In this document: piece after piece, positions 22,258-33,339 of the stretch
Numbering within the stretch: position 1 is the stretch's first letter
Layout of the letters: each line of letters opens with the position of its first letter
DNA from: Papio anubis
Lineage: Eukaryota; Chordata; Mammalia; Primates; Cercopithecidae
Length of the DNA: 64,000 nucleotides
Direction: 5' to 3'
Assembly (NCBI RefSeq): GCF_008728515.1
Contig: NC_044984.1
Span: 90,195,181-90,259,180 of the forward strand
Program-made: the position numbers and the translations under genes
The notes under the pieces: model-generated
Told to the model about the DNA's origin: nothing
What the model saw: the letters and a program-made list of their open reading frames with translations, nothing else
Databases searched by the model: none

Positions 22258-22609
22258 GCAAAACTCTGTGCACCAAAAACTTTACTCACAGGAGAGCCCT
22301 TCAGGACCTCACTTAAATTATTCATGCATTTTTATGAAGTTGGTTATGACATCTTTCTAGATCACAGCCTATTAGAAGTAACAGATTAGAATGCAGCAGG
22401 ATGCTGTTAAAGACAGGGGATAAGCTGAGGCGATCTGGTAATGAGAAGGAAGAGAAAACTCTAAAAAGTACCCAGAAGTGCAAAAACAAAAACAAAACAC
22501 CCACAGCAATCTGAGGCCTTCTAGTGCAGAAACAAAGCACCAAAAAGCTATAAAGGCATCACTCTCCGGTAACTTAGTAGAGTAAGTGAGGTTCCTAGTG
22601 GAGCGCAGG

Positions 22610-23140
22610 ACCTTCAGAATCAGGAGGGACCCTTGAGCCCAACTTCTCACTCCATCAAAACCCCTTTCCACAAAGCCTGTGTCCAAAGGTCATCCAGTTT
22701 CTGTTCTAAAAATCTCCACAAACAAAAGCCTCAAAGGCAATTTGGCTCATTTTTGGCACTGTTCTATTTAAGTGGGATGTTTCTCTTCTTAAAATTCTGT
22801 GTTTATAGTTTAATCATCTCCAAGCACACAGAATAAGTCCAATTTCCCTTCTGGTAGGTATTCAATGATTTAAAGTCAAGTTTTAATAATTTTCACCTTA
22901 ACTATCCTTTTAATTTAAACACCCTTGTGACAGGATTCCCATACTTTTCACCATCTTAATCACCTCTTTTCAGATATACTCCAGCTTGTCTTACACTGTG
23001 CTCCTAGAACTCAACTCCAGGTTTGTCTGATCAACATAGAATAGAACTAACAGTTTCCTTAACTTAGCTCTATGGCTTATAGTTCTGTAACCTAATGTGA
23101 TGTTGGCTGGTATATTTGAAGTCAACTAAAATCCTTTTTT
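22610..23140. repeat. Ancient interspersed repeat, family not assigned
   Basis: 'cactgtgctcctagaactc', 'caggtttgtctgatcaacat', 'gtaacctaatgtgatgttggctg', 'gaagtcaactaaaatcc' is the same old family as at 980-1735, more diverged. No coding content. Confidence 0.45.
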
Positions 23141-23972
23141 CATATATTGGTATCTTACTGAGTCATCAATAAAAGGTAAAATATGATTTGTTTAACCAGA
23201 GGGAAATATTTTCACTAAAATACATTGCATGTAGTAAGCATTCAATAAACATGAATTTGAAGAATAAATCAACAAATTTAAGCTGCTAAATTTGAAAAAT
23301 GGTCACAAATTTTAAAAGAAACTTCTAGTTTTCAATGGACTACCTATTTTCTGAAAAGGTGATCACTTTTATGGAAAATTTGACTCTTCAACAATACTAT
23401 ATACAACTGGCATTATTATACATTTCCAAGAAAAAGAAAGACTCTGAAAATAGTGATATTTTTAGTATACCTAGTGTTTTTTCTCCATGGAAGTATAAAC
23501 ATGATCTCATTTATCCTCACAGCATCAATGTGTGGGAGGGAACAGGAATAGTTGTGCCCATTGATACAAACAGAAAGCAAGATGAACGATGTAAGTGCCA
23601 AACTTAGATCATACAATAAATACACACTGAAGATAGGACCTGGGTTTCCAGTTTAAAAAATCATTGCTTATCCACCAATTTTCCATGAGTACAATCTTAT
23701 CTCTCTTTGAACTGGAAGACTATTGGGAGAAGATAAAATGGAGAATTGTTTTCATTAAACTAATCCTAGATTTTGTTTTCTACCTGGACTGTGCCCTTTG
23801 AATGCCCTTTAAAAACATCATCTTGGGAATTTCCTTAAGCTTTAACCTAAGCCTCCTGCCACGGGCACTCTTTCTTATTTCATGTGCTTCCTGGCTTCAG
23901 TTGCTCATTCCTAGGAAGGGAGTGAGAGCATTTGAAAATACACGTGCTCTTCCAGGAAGGTAACTATACTTT

Positions 23973-23976
<4 letters not shown>
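23141..23976. other. Intergenic DNA, nothing recognised
   Basis: The 90-residue frame at 23335-23607 has no recognisable domain. A MIR-like scrap ('catgatctcatttatcctcac') lies at 23500-23520. Confidence 0.4.
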
Positions 23977-24014
<38 letters not shown>

Positions 24015-24036
24015 TCCTCCAAAAAAAAAAAAATAA

Positions 24037-24069
<33 letters not shown>
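23977..24069. repeat. Compound poly(A) tract
   Basis: 34 A (23977-24010), a 10-nt pyrimidine spacer, 13 A (24021-24033), a T-run, then 26 A (24044-24069). No mobile element ends directly before it. Confidence 0.9.
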
Positions 24070-24072
<3 letters not shown>

Positions 24073-24301
24073 GACATGCTCTCTCACATTGAAATTAATT
24101 ATGTGAGGCCAAGAAATTAAAAAAAAAAAAACAAAAAAAACAAGAACAGTTCTGTTGTTATTACAGATATACCTACCATTGACAGCATTATATTGACACA
24201 GATTTTAAATATTTTTCCCTTTAAATGACTCTTAGCTAAAACTTTCTGTACCTATTACTATTTCTGAAATTGATGAAAAGATGCTCTGAGACAAATTAAT
24301 A

Positions 24302-24595
24302 CTAAAAAAAAAAAAAAACAGGGTCTCACTCTGTCACCCAGGCTATAGTGCAGTGATGGCATCATGGCTCACTGCAGCCTCAACCTCCCTGGCCTCAGGT
24401 GATCCTCCTGCCTCAGCCTCCGGAATAGCTGGGATTACAGGTGTGCATTACCATACCCAGCTTATTATTATTATTTTTTTGTAGTGATGGAGATTTGCCA
24501 TGTTGCCCAGGCCTTGAACTCCTAAACTCAAGGGATCTGACCACCTCGGCCTCCCAAAGTACTGAGATTACAGGTGTGAGCCACTGTGCCTGGCC
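24302..24595 (-). mobile_element. Alu
   Basis: Antisense Alu ('cagggtctcactctgtcacc' to 'gagccactgtgcctggcc'). Unusually, the position of its T-run is taken by A residues (24304-24318), so the tail has been replaced or lost. Confidence 0.9.
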
Positions 24596-24651
24596 TACTT
24601 TTTTTTAAAAAGTAGAGAAATAGATTAAAAGACTACAAATTGGGATTAGTG

Positions 24652-24756
24652 TATACTGGTCAGGAGATGGGTGCATCAAAATCTCACAAATCACCAGGAA
24701 AGAACTTACTCATGTAACCAAATACCACCTGTTCCCCAAAAACCTATGGAAATAAG
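24652..24756 (+). mobile_element. L1 3' end fragment
   Basis: Terminal 3'UTR: 'gggtgcatcaaaatctcac', 'catgtaaccaaataccacc', 'gttccccaaaaacctatgg', 'aaataa'. Its A-tail passes directly into the GAA tract. Confidence 0.85.
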
Positions 24757-25018
24757 AAGGAGAAGAAAGAAGAAGAAGGAGAAGAAAGGAAAAGAAGAAG
24801 GAGAAGGAGAAGGAGAAGAAGAAGAAGAAGAAAGAAGAAGAAGAAGAAGAAGAAGAAGAAGAAGAAGAAGAAGAAGAAGAAGAAGAAGAAGAAGAAGAAG
24901 AAGAGGAGGAGGAGGAGGAGGAAGAAGAAGAAGAGGAGGAGGAGGAAAGAGGAGGAGGAGGAAGAAAGAGGAGGAGGAGAAGGGAGGAGGGGGAGGAGGA
25001 CGAGGAGGGGAGAAGAAA
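24757..25018 (+). repeat. GAA/GGA polypurine microsatellite
   Basis: About 260 bp of pure purine on this strand, with about 24 uninterrupted GAA units at 24832-24903, then GGA and mixed GGGA variants. Starts at the L1 A-tail. Open frames encoding Glu/Arg or Ser/Phe/Leu runs here are artefacts. Confidence 0.95.
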
Positions 25019-25098
25019 CAATTAGCAAAGTCCTCATGAGGAGGAAAGAACAGTAAACACTATGGGTTTATTCCTCTTACTTTTTCCTTTTGTATAGC

Positions 25099-25330
25099 AG
25101 TGTAATGGTTAAGAGCATGAACTGTGGGGTCTGACTCCCCAGGTACGAATCCTGGCTCCACAGCTTACTAGTTGTGTGACTGTGGGCAAGTTACTTAACC
25201 TCTCTATGCATTGTTTATACGTCTGCCATATGAGAATAATAATAATGTCTAATTCATAAGATTATTTTGAATATTAAATGAGTTAATACTTCTGAAGTGC
25301 TTAGAAAAGTGCAAAACACACAAGAAGCAT
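25099..25330 (+). repeat. MIR SINE
   Basis: Well-kept MIR: 'gtaatggttaagagcatgaac', 'cgaatcctggctccacag', 'gtgactgtgggcaagttac' and the 'taaatgagttaat' 3' region. Confidence 0.85.
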
Positions 25331-25474
25331 ATTATTTGGTTAAATATATGAAATAGTAAAATGTAAATTCATCGTGTAGATACAATCTCTTCCGGCCTGC
25401 CCTGAAATTCCATCTTTAAATTATATACAGATTTTAAATAGGTAGAAGCAAAATAATTGCCCTGGCTTAATTTT

Positions 25475-26932
25475 TAAAAATAATTTTTAATTTTTAATTT
25501 TTATGGGTACATACTAGGTGTAGATATGTATGGGGTACATGAGATACTTTGATACAGGCATGCAATGTATAAACGTCGCATCGTGGAAAATGGAGTATCT
25601 GTGCCCTCAAGCATTTATCCTTTGTGTTACAAACAATCCAATTATACTCTTTTCACTATTTTTAAATGTACAATTAAATTTTTATTGACTATAGTAGCCC
25701 TGTTGTGCTATCAAATACTAGGTTTTATTCTTTTTGTTTTGTTTTGTTTTGTTTTGTTTTGAGATGGAGTCTCGCTCTGTCGCCCAGGCTGGAGTGCAGA
25801 GGCCGGATCTCGGGTCACTGCAAGCTCCGCCTCCCGGGTTCACGCCATTCTCCTGCCTCAGCCTCCCGAGTAGCTGGGACTACAGGCGCCCGCCACCTTG
25901 CCTGGCTAGTTTTTTGTATTTTTTAGTAGAGACGGCGTTTCACCGTGTTAGCCAGGATGGTCTCGATCTCCTGACCTCGTGATCCGCCCGTCTCCGCCTC
26001 CCAAAGTCCTGGGATTACAGGCTTCAGCCACCGTGCCCGGTCGGTCTTATTCATTTTAACTATTTTTTTTTTGTGCCCATTAACCATCCCCACCTCCCCT
26101 CACCACCTACCTGTCCCTCCCTACCCCTTGCCAACCCTTCCCAGCCTCTGGTCACCATCCTTCTACTCTCTCTCTCCATGGGTGCAATTGTTTTTGATCT
26201 TTAGATCCTAAATGAGAACATGAAATCCTACGAATAAGTGAGACCTGTGCCTGGCTTATTGTACTTAGCATAATGACCTCCAGTTCCACCCATGTTGTTG
26301 CAAATGACTGAATCTCATTCTTTTTATGGCTGACTAGTACTCCATTGTGTGTATATGCTGCATTTTCTTCATCCATCCGCCTGTTGATGGATACTTAGGT
26401 TGCTTCCAAATCTTGGCTATTGTGAACAGCGCTGAAACAAACATATGAGCGCAGACATCTTTTCAACATACTGATTTCCTTTCTTTTGGGTATATACACA
26501 GCAATGGGATAGCTGGATTGTATGGCAGCTCTAATTTTAGTGTTTTGAGGAACCTCCAAACCATTCTCCATAGTGGTTGTACTAATTTACATTCCCACGA
26601 ACAGTGTGCGAGGGTTCTCTTTTCTCCACATCCTCGCCAGCATTCGTTATTGCCTGTCTTTTAGATAGAGGCCATTTTAGCTGGGGTGAGATTATGTCTC
26701 ACTGTAGTCTTGATTTGCATTTCTCTGGTGATAATGATATTGAGCACCTTTTCATATACCTGTTTGCCATTTTGTATGTCTTCTTTTGAGAAATGTCTAT
26801 CCAAATCTTTTGTCCATTTTTTAAATGAAATTATTAGATTTTTTCCCCTATAGAGTTGTTTGAGCCCCTTATATATCCTCGTTATTAATCTCTTGTCAGG
26901 TAGGTAATTTGCAAATATTTTCTCCTATTCTG
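25475..26932 (-). mobile_element. L1, 5'-truncated, carrying an Alu
   Basis: Antisense L1: the 3' end lies at left ('gggtacatactaggtg', 'ttacaaacaatccaatta'), followed after the Alu by 3'UTR ('cattaaccatccccacctcc') and degraded ORF2 end. Flanked by an 18-bp direct repeat with one mismatch (25457-25474 and 26933-26950, beginning ttgcc and ending taatttt), which defines the original insertion. ORF2 is broken by stops and shifts. Confidence 0.9.
25738..26041 (-). mobile_element. AluY-like, inside L1
   Basis: Antisense Alu with a (GTTTT)n tail at 25735-25760, 'gagatggagtctcgctctgtcg' and 'caagctccgcctcccgggttcacgcc', which are AluY features. It splits the L1 3'UTR ('aggttttattc' before, 'ggtcttattcat' after). 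Confidence 0.95.
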
Positions 26933-27029
26933 TTGCCTTGGCTTAATTTTAAATGCAGCTTAATATCTATAAAGGTATTCCACAGAAAATGAAAGTGTGA
27001 AGCAGCAAATCTTCTCCAGCTGGAAGGAG

Positions 27030-27205
27030 AAAGGAATTAGCTTTGAATGAGCACCTAGAGTTTACCAGGTACAATGTTGAATACAATCCTCACAACAGCT
27101 CTCTAAGGTTAGGTTGTCACACCCACGGTGAGGAAACTAAAGCTCAGAAAGGTTGAAAAACTGAACCGAAGTCCCAAAGCTGAGTACACGGACAAGCCAG
27201 AATTT
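27030..27205 (-). repeat. MIR SINE
   Basis: Antisense MIR: 'cctcacaacagctctctaaggt', 'gaggaaactaaagctcagaaagg', 'gccagaatttgaact'. Confidence 0.8.
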
Positions 27206-28481
27206 GAACTTCTGTGTGTCTGATTGTAAGCACAATAAACTTTCCATTTCCTTTTTTGAGAGAGGTGGTATATATAGCAAAGCAGTTAAGAGGAAGGATT
27301 CTGAACACATCCAAAACTAAACTCATTTTCTTTCTCCCTTAACATGTTACTCCTCCTGTATTCTATATCTTGGTAGAATGTCACAACTGTTTCCTGCTGG
27401 ATCAACACAAAGAGAATATCATTTTCCAAACATCTGCCAAACACTCGTGTTCGGTGAAATATACTAAGTGTTCTGAGGGAAAAGAATTAGGTAGTCAAAT
27501 AATTTTAATATTAGGTTAAACAGATATAAATAGGGCTTCTTAAAATCTTTAATATGCAATGTTCATTGTCAATCTCTAAGAAGTGGATCCAATATTATAT
27601 TAGATATGACATTCAGTTGCATGAACAGAAATCCAACTCAGTAGCTTAATCTAATTGAGATTGATTTTTCTTACAGGACAAGAAGTCAGGAGGTAGACAG
27701 TCCAATATAAATGCAGCTACTCAAGGAAGTCATACAAATTTGTTTGGTGTTCTCCCTCATGGGCACAAGATGGTTTTTCTGCCTCCAGGATGTGGTTTTA
27801 TTCTAGAAAAGAGAGAAGAGTAAAAGATACATGCCACCTGAGCCTTAAAACACTTTCCTAGTAACCTCACCCATCTGCTTATATCTAATTGTCCAGAACT
27901 GGGTTACATGGCCTCTCTAGACCACGAGGAAGTCTGGAGAGCTAAGCATTTTAACTGGGCACACTGATACCCTTAACAAAATCAGGATTCTACTGGAAAG
28001 AAGGGGAGGTTGGATATCAAGTAGACAACTACAGGAGCAGTATATATACGTCATCAAAAGTTAGCAATTTCACTGGTGTGTTTGGCCCAAGCACCTATTA
28101 ACATATTCAGTGGCTTCTCATCATTGGCACATAGAATGCATGTTGCTTGGCTTGGCACCCAAACCTATATGTCCCAGTTCCTTGCCACCCACAGTGAACA
28201 ACCTGCAGTCTTCAAGATGGACAACACTGCTTCATGCTTCTCTCTTCTGCACACCCTCTCCTCCTTCTGGCTACCTCTGGCAGGTCCTTGGAAATTCAGT
28301 TCTGACAATAACTGCCGTGACACTTTTCTTTCTTAGGCTCCTCTTCCAACAGTGCTGGTTTCCCCTCTGTCCTCTCATGGCACCCCCTGTATCACTTTTA
28401 TTACTCTCAGTTATACTTTTTTTCTCATATATTGGGTGAAAGAAAACTAAGAAGCAAAATTGTAGATAACGCTTTCATTAT
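27206..28481. other. Intergenic DNA with one old unnamed repeat
   Basis: 27600-28020 ('ggcctctctagaccacgagg', 'gaaagaaggggaggttggatat') reads like a degraded old repeat that I cannot name. Frames of 86 and 109 residues at 28076-28439 have no recognisable domain. Confidence 0.4.
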
Positions 28482-28786
28482 TGTTTTTGGTTTTTGTTTT
28501 GTTTTCAAACAGGGTCTCACTCTATTGCCCAGGCTGGAATGCAGTGGTACAATCTCAGCTCACTGCAACCTTGACCTCTGGGCTCAGATGATCCTCCCGC
28601 CTCAGCCTTCCAAGTGGCAGGTCTATGGGTGCACACCACCACGCCCAGCTAATTTTTTTTTTTTTTTTAGAGATGGGGTTTTGCCATGTTGCACAGGCTG
28701 GTCTTGAACTCCTGGGCTCAAGCAGTCCACCAGCCTTGGCCTCCTAAAGTGCTGGGATTACAGGCATGAGTCACAGTGTCCGGCCA
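28482..28786 (-). mobile_element. Alu
   Basis: Antisense Alu with a (TTTTG)n tail. Target repeat ctttcattat at 28472-28481 and 28787-28796. Confidence 0.94.
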
Positions 28787-28796
28787 CTTTCATTAT

Positions 28797-29534
28797 AACA
28801 ACAGGAAACATACATATGAAAAAGGCCTGGAAAGAAATACATCAAAATATTGGAGATGACTGTTTCTCTGGGCTCTAAACTTTCAGCAATACCATAGGAT
28901 TGTTAATAATTACATTTTTATTCTATAAAATATAACAACTTAAGGCAGGATATGATAAAGTGGTGCCTGGCAGTGCCTCAAGAGTGGCATATAAAGTAGG
29001 CTAATTGATACAGGTGAAACTTTGTGGGCTCAGAAAGTTAAAAGAACCACATGGAGGATGTGGACTGAACCTGGGCCCTAACAATTGTGTGAGCGTGGAT
29101 TAATACGGTGATGCGTGAGGGCCAGCCATGCCGGTGGTGGTCATCTAAGTGCTCCAGTGTGAATAAACAGAGTGCCTCTGAGAGAATGAGTGAAGTCTAT
29201 TAGGAGAAGGGGATTCATAGGGATCCGTGGAACGCGGAAGAAAAAGTAGAGGAGGGACAAACAGATAAAGGCTTTGGCAAGTCAAACTGCTTTGTGTTGG
29301 GAGGTTCTCCGAGTTATAATTTAGAAATGACACATCATAGATTAGAAAAAGAAGACTTGGAAGGTGAGCTAACGGCTACTTTATGAGAATACCTAGGTCT
29401 ACACCAAAATGAGGATAAGGATAATGGACAGGGGTTGGGGGGAATTGAAGAAGAACCAAAAAGAAATTGGTAGAACTTCATAACTGACCATGGGATTGGC
29501 AGAAGACTGGGAAGAAATTAAAAATGACTTGGGG
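28797..29534. other. Intergenic DNA, nothing recognised
   Basis: No supported frame or repeat. Confidence 0.4.
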
Positions 29535-29781
29535 GACCAGTGCAGTGGCTCATGCTTGTAATTCCTGCACTTTGGGAAACTGAGGCAGGCAGCTCACTTG
29601 AGGACAGGAGTTCGAAACCAGCTTGGTCAACATGGCAAAACCCCATTTCTACTAAAAATACAAGAATTAGGCAGGCCTGGTGGTGCATGCCTGTAATTCC
29701 AGCTACTCAGGAGGCTAAGGCAGGAGAATCACTTGAACCCTATGGCAGGAAGGAGGCGCGGGGGGCGGGGGGGGGGGGGAC
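29535..29781 (+). mobile_element. Alu, 3' part replaced by a G-tract
   Basis: Sense Alu runs normally to 'gaatcacttgaaccc', then instead of the right-arm end it becomes G-rich (29752-29780, including 13 G in a row) and 'acaaaaaagtgacttgg'. Flanking 'tgacttgg' at 29525 and 29789 suggests the original target duplication. Confidence 0.9.
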
Positions 29782-29789
29782 AAAAAAGT

Positions 29790-30744
29790 GACTTGGATTG
29801 GGGGTTCTGAATCTGGTTAGTTGAAAAAATAATCTCTTTTGCAGAAATAGGAAAATCAGGAAATGTAGTTGGTTTGGGAGGTGACTGATTTCCGTTTGGA
29901 ACAGGTTGACTTAGTGAGGATGGCAGACCAGTCATGTCCAGCAGATGGTTAAACTGGCTTTGAAGCTTAGCAGAGCAATCAGACAATAAAATTTATAATT
30001 TTGCCTAAGACATAATTATCCTGATAAAACATTAGCCTAGGAAAAGACCTTGGAAGTTATTAGTCCAACCTTTTCTGACACAAGAAAACTGAGGTCCATT
30101 TAAAACTTTTTATTTCACAGGCCCCAGCCTAGTCAAGGTTATACAGCTAGTTAGGTTTGGTGACTAAGTTGGGTTTGCAAATTCAGCCTTTTCTTTGCCT
30201 AGCACTCTTAGGTAAACAATTGAGAGTACAAAGATTCTACTTAATTTGTCTAGCTCAAAGAAAGTACTATTGTCCAAGTATTAGAAAATCAAGCTTAAAA
30301 AAGCTCAATCTACTGAAGCAGCAATTTGATTAAAAAATCCTTTGTCCATAGGTAGGATTTCAAGATATATAATATAGTAGAATATGTTCAAGCTGTTAAT
30401 TAAGCTAGATATGCTTCTGGTTTGATTTTACCTATAGGTCCTAATTACCCTGGACACTTTCCAATCCCAAACTGTGCTGCAATTTCAAACACAAGTGCCT
30501 TTTGGAATATTTTTACCACAAACCTTACAAGATTACAATGCAATTTAGAGGGTAAATCTATGACACAATTTGCTTCAAACCTATATTCAGTATAATCGAC
30601 CTCATCACAGAAGAGGCATTCAGTTATCAGAAACATTAGAAAAACTTCATTAAGCAATATTAAAACTGTACCACCTCAGAGCTCAAATTAATGGTTTCAG
30701 GGTGTTAATACATTTTGAAAACCTGTAAATGAATTTTAAGCAAA
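29790..30744. other. Intergenic DNA with a MIR remnant
   Basis: 30045-30215 ('gaaaactgaggtcca', 'caaggttatacagctagtt') is an antisense MIR. The rest shows nothing. Confidence 0.5.
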
Positions 30745-31012
30745 TTGGTTTGGGAGGCCAAGGTGGGTGGATTACATGATGTCAGGAGTTTGAGACCTGC
30801 CTGGCCAACATGGTGAAACCCCATCTCTACCAAAACTACAAAAAATTAGCTGGGCATGGTGGCGGGTGCCTGTAGTCCCAGCTACTCTGGAGGCTGAGGC
30901 AGGAGAATTGCTTGAACCCAGGAGGCAGAGATTGCAGTTAGCCAAGATCATGCCATCGTACTCCAGCCTGGGCAATAAGAGTGAAACTCCACCTCAAACA
31001 AAAAAAAAAAAA
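30745..31012 (+). mobile_element. Alu, 5'-truncated
   Basis: Starts inside the left arm at 'tttgggaggccaagg' and ends in an A-tail with GAA units to about 31030. Flanking 'attttaagc' before and after supports a truncated insertion. Confidence 0.92.
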
Positions 31013-31039
31013 AAAGAAGAAGAAGAAGAAAAAAAATTT

Positions 31040-31965
31040 TAAGCCAGTTAGCCATAGCCACTCAAGGTTACAATAAAAGTAAGTCCATTTAGATTTCTGC
31101 ACTCTACAAAATAACACCTCAAATGTTCTACCTTAGACTTTCTCTACTTATAAATGCTATTTACTCACATACATATTCCTCACTAAATTTGAGTAATTAA
31201 AATTTTAAAGCCAAATTAATACAAAAATATTAATTGCACTGAAGCCCAAGCACTTTTTCATGTATATAGTAAGTCTCTCTAACATAACTATTGAAGATTC
31301 CTTCATCATAAAGAAAAAGTACATCATATCCCCACTATCTGTCCTCCTTCAGAAATGTTTGAATGAATACAATATTTATTGCAAACAGAGAAAAAGGAGT
31401 CTTTTTTTAAAAATAAATGATGAATTCTTATTAAAATGTATGATATTTCTATCATGAACAGAATTATTTCTTTGGTAATGAAATCCTTTAAAGCTATAGT
31501 AACACTTTCAAAATAATATTAAATTTTACATTGAAAAGAATCCTGAAGTAGCAAGGGAGTTCCCAGTCTATTAATGACCCTATAGGAAGGGTGAAGGAAG
31601 TAAAGATTACTATCTCTTACTCTGAAATTTAAAAAATCACAGCCTGCAGACTTGAGGTAATAAGTAGCTAAACTCAGTGGCTTTGAATTCCTTTCTCAGT
31701 CTCACTGGTATGGTCTTGGATATAGCACTTTTAAATAGACAAAGGGAATCAAATATACTTATTGTTTCTCAGTGTGTACTGTTTTTTGGTATATAAAAGG
31801 ACATTTAAGTGCCCCATTTGTGAACTCCAGATATCCTGCAGTCAGTAAATAAATACCTTGAAAATGTATATCATTCAAAGAAATACATCAGTAGAGTCCA
31901 ACAGAGAAAGGAAAAATTCCCTGTGCAAATCTGGGTGAGCCTGTCCTAAGGTGCTTACTTATCTT
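31040..31965. other. Intergenic DNA, nothing recognised
   Basis: AT-rich; no supported features. Confidence 0.4.
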
Positions 31966-32268
31966 TTTTCTTTCTTTTGAGATGGAGTCTTGCTCTGTCA
32001 CCCAGGCTGGAGTGTGGTGGCGCCATCTTGGCTCACTGCAGCCTCTGCCTTCCAGGTTCAAGTGATTCTCCTGCCTCAGCCTCCCGAGTAGCTGGGATTA
32101 CAGGCATGCACCACCATACCCAGCTAATTTTTTTTTTTTGTATTTTTAGTAGACACGGGGTTTCACCATGTTGACCAGGCTGGTCTTGAACTCCTGACCT
32201 CAGGCGATCTGCCCATCTTGGCCTCCCAAAATGTTGGGAATACCAGCTATGCTACCACGCCTGGCCCT
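31966..32268 (-). mobile_element. Alu
   Basis: Antisense Alu, 'gagatggagtcttgctctgt' to 'ctaccacgcctggcc'. Confidence 0.94.
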
Positions 32269-32309
32269 AATGTGCCTACTTTTGATAGAATTTTTTTCCT
32301 CATTATAAC

Positions 32310-32545
32310 CAATAACAAATAGCTAGCATTTATCGGGGACTTAATGTAGAACAGACTCTGTGCTAAACACCCTACATACAAGATCACCTTCAGAACTCTC
32401 AGTCACCCTAGGGAGACACCGTCAATTGTCATCCTTGCTTTACAAATGAGAACTGAGACTCACCCAACTAGTAAATAATAGAGCTGAGACTATAACCCAA
32501 CCACTGGACTCCAAAGCCCATGAGTGAAACCACTGTGTTCATCAT
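32310..32545 (-). repeat. MIR SINE
   Basis: Antisense MIR: 'tagcatttatcggggactta', 'ctgtgctaaacaccc', 'tttacaaatgagaactgag', 'ccactggactccaaagccc'. Confidence 0.8.
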
Positions 32546-33034
32546 GGGTCTTTGGGAAATAATAGAAAAGCAGTTAGTAGGGCAAACCCATCTTCCAAAG
32601 AAACTAAGGCAGGAAAATAGGGTCTGGAGGCAGGGAACATAAGGCAAATTCACACTTCAGCTATAACAGGAAATATCATCTCCATAGGGCCTAGACTGTA
32701 AATGACTTTGTAACTTTACTTCATCCTCTCCATTTACATAGGGTGTACCTGAAGTAACCAATGGAATCCTCTAGGTATTTAAACTCCCAAAAATTCTGTA
32801 ACTGGGCCTTTGAGCCTCTATGCTCAGGGTCGCTCCCACACTGTGGAGTGTACTTTCATTTTCAATAAAACCCTTCATTCCTTCCTTGCTTTGTTTGTGC
32901 ATTTTGTCCAATTCTTTGTTCAAGACGCCAAGAACCTGGACACCCTCCACCATTAATAAAACCAGCTTTCATTTTGGTATGTCTCCTTCTAGTCTTGTAT
33001 CCATATAATTTTTGTTCCACGTTTTCTTCACTTT
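32546..33034. other. Intergenic DNA, nothing recognised
   Basis: Contains 'cactgtggagtgtactttcattttcaataaa' wording near 32838-32870 that may belong to an LTR (polyadenylation region), but I cannot assign it. Confidence 0.35.
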
Positions 33035-33306
33035 TTAATTTTTTTAGACGGAGTTTCACTCTTGTTGCCCAGGCTGGAGTGCAGTGACGTGATCTTGGCT
33101 CACTGCAACCTCCGCCTCCTGGGTTCAAGTGATTCTCCTATCTCAGACTCCTCGCCATCACACCCCACTAATTTTTTGTATTTTTAGTAGAGATGGGTTT
33201 TCACCATGTTGGTCGGGTTGGTCTCAAACTCCTGACCTCAGGTGATTCACCTGCCTTGGCCTGCCAAAGTGCTAGGATTACAGATGTAAGCCACTGCACC
33301 TGGCCT
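33035..33306 (-). mobile_element. Alu
   Basis: Antisense Alu; flanking repeat ttcttcactt at 33023-33034 region and 33307-33318. Confidence 0.93.
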
Positions 33307-33339
33307 TTCTTCACTTCCTATTAAGTTATTAGAAATTCT

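Noticed and set aside
24671..25039. Frames encoding runs of Glu/Arg, Ser or Phe/Leu
   Set aside because: Direct translation of the GAA/GGA microsatellite in different frames; not proteins.
25099..25175. tRNA gene
   Set aside because: The tRNA-like part is the 5' region of a MIR SINE; no intact cloverleaf.
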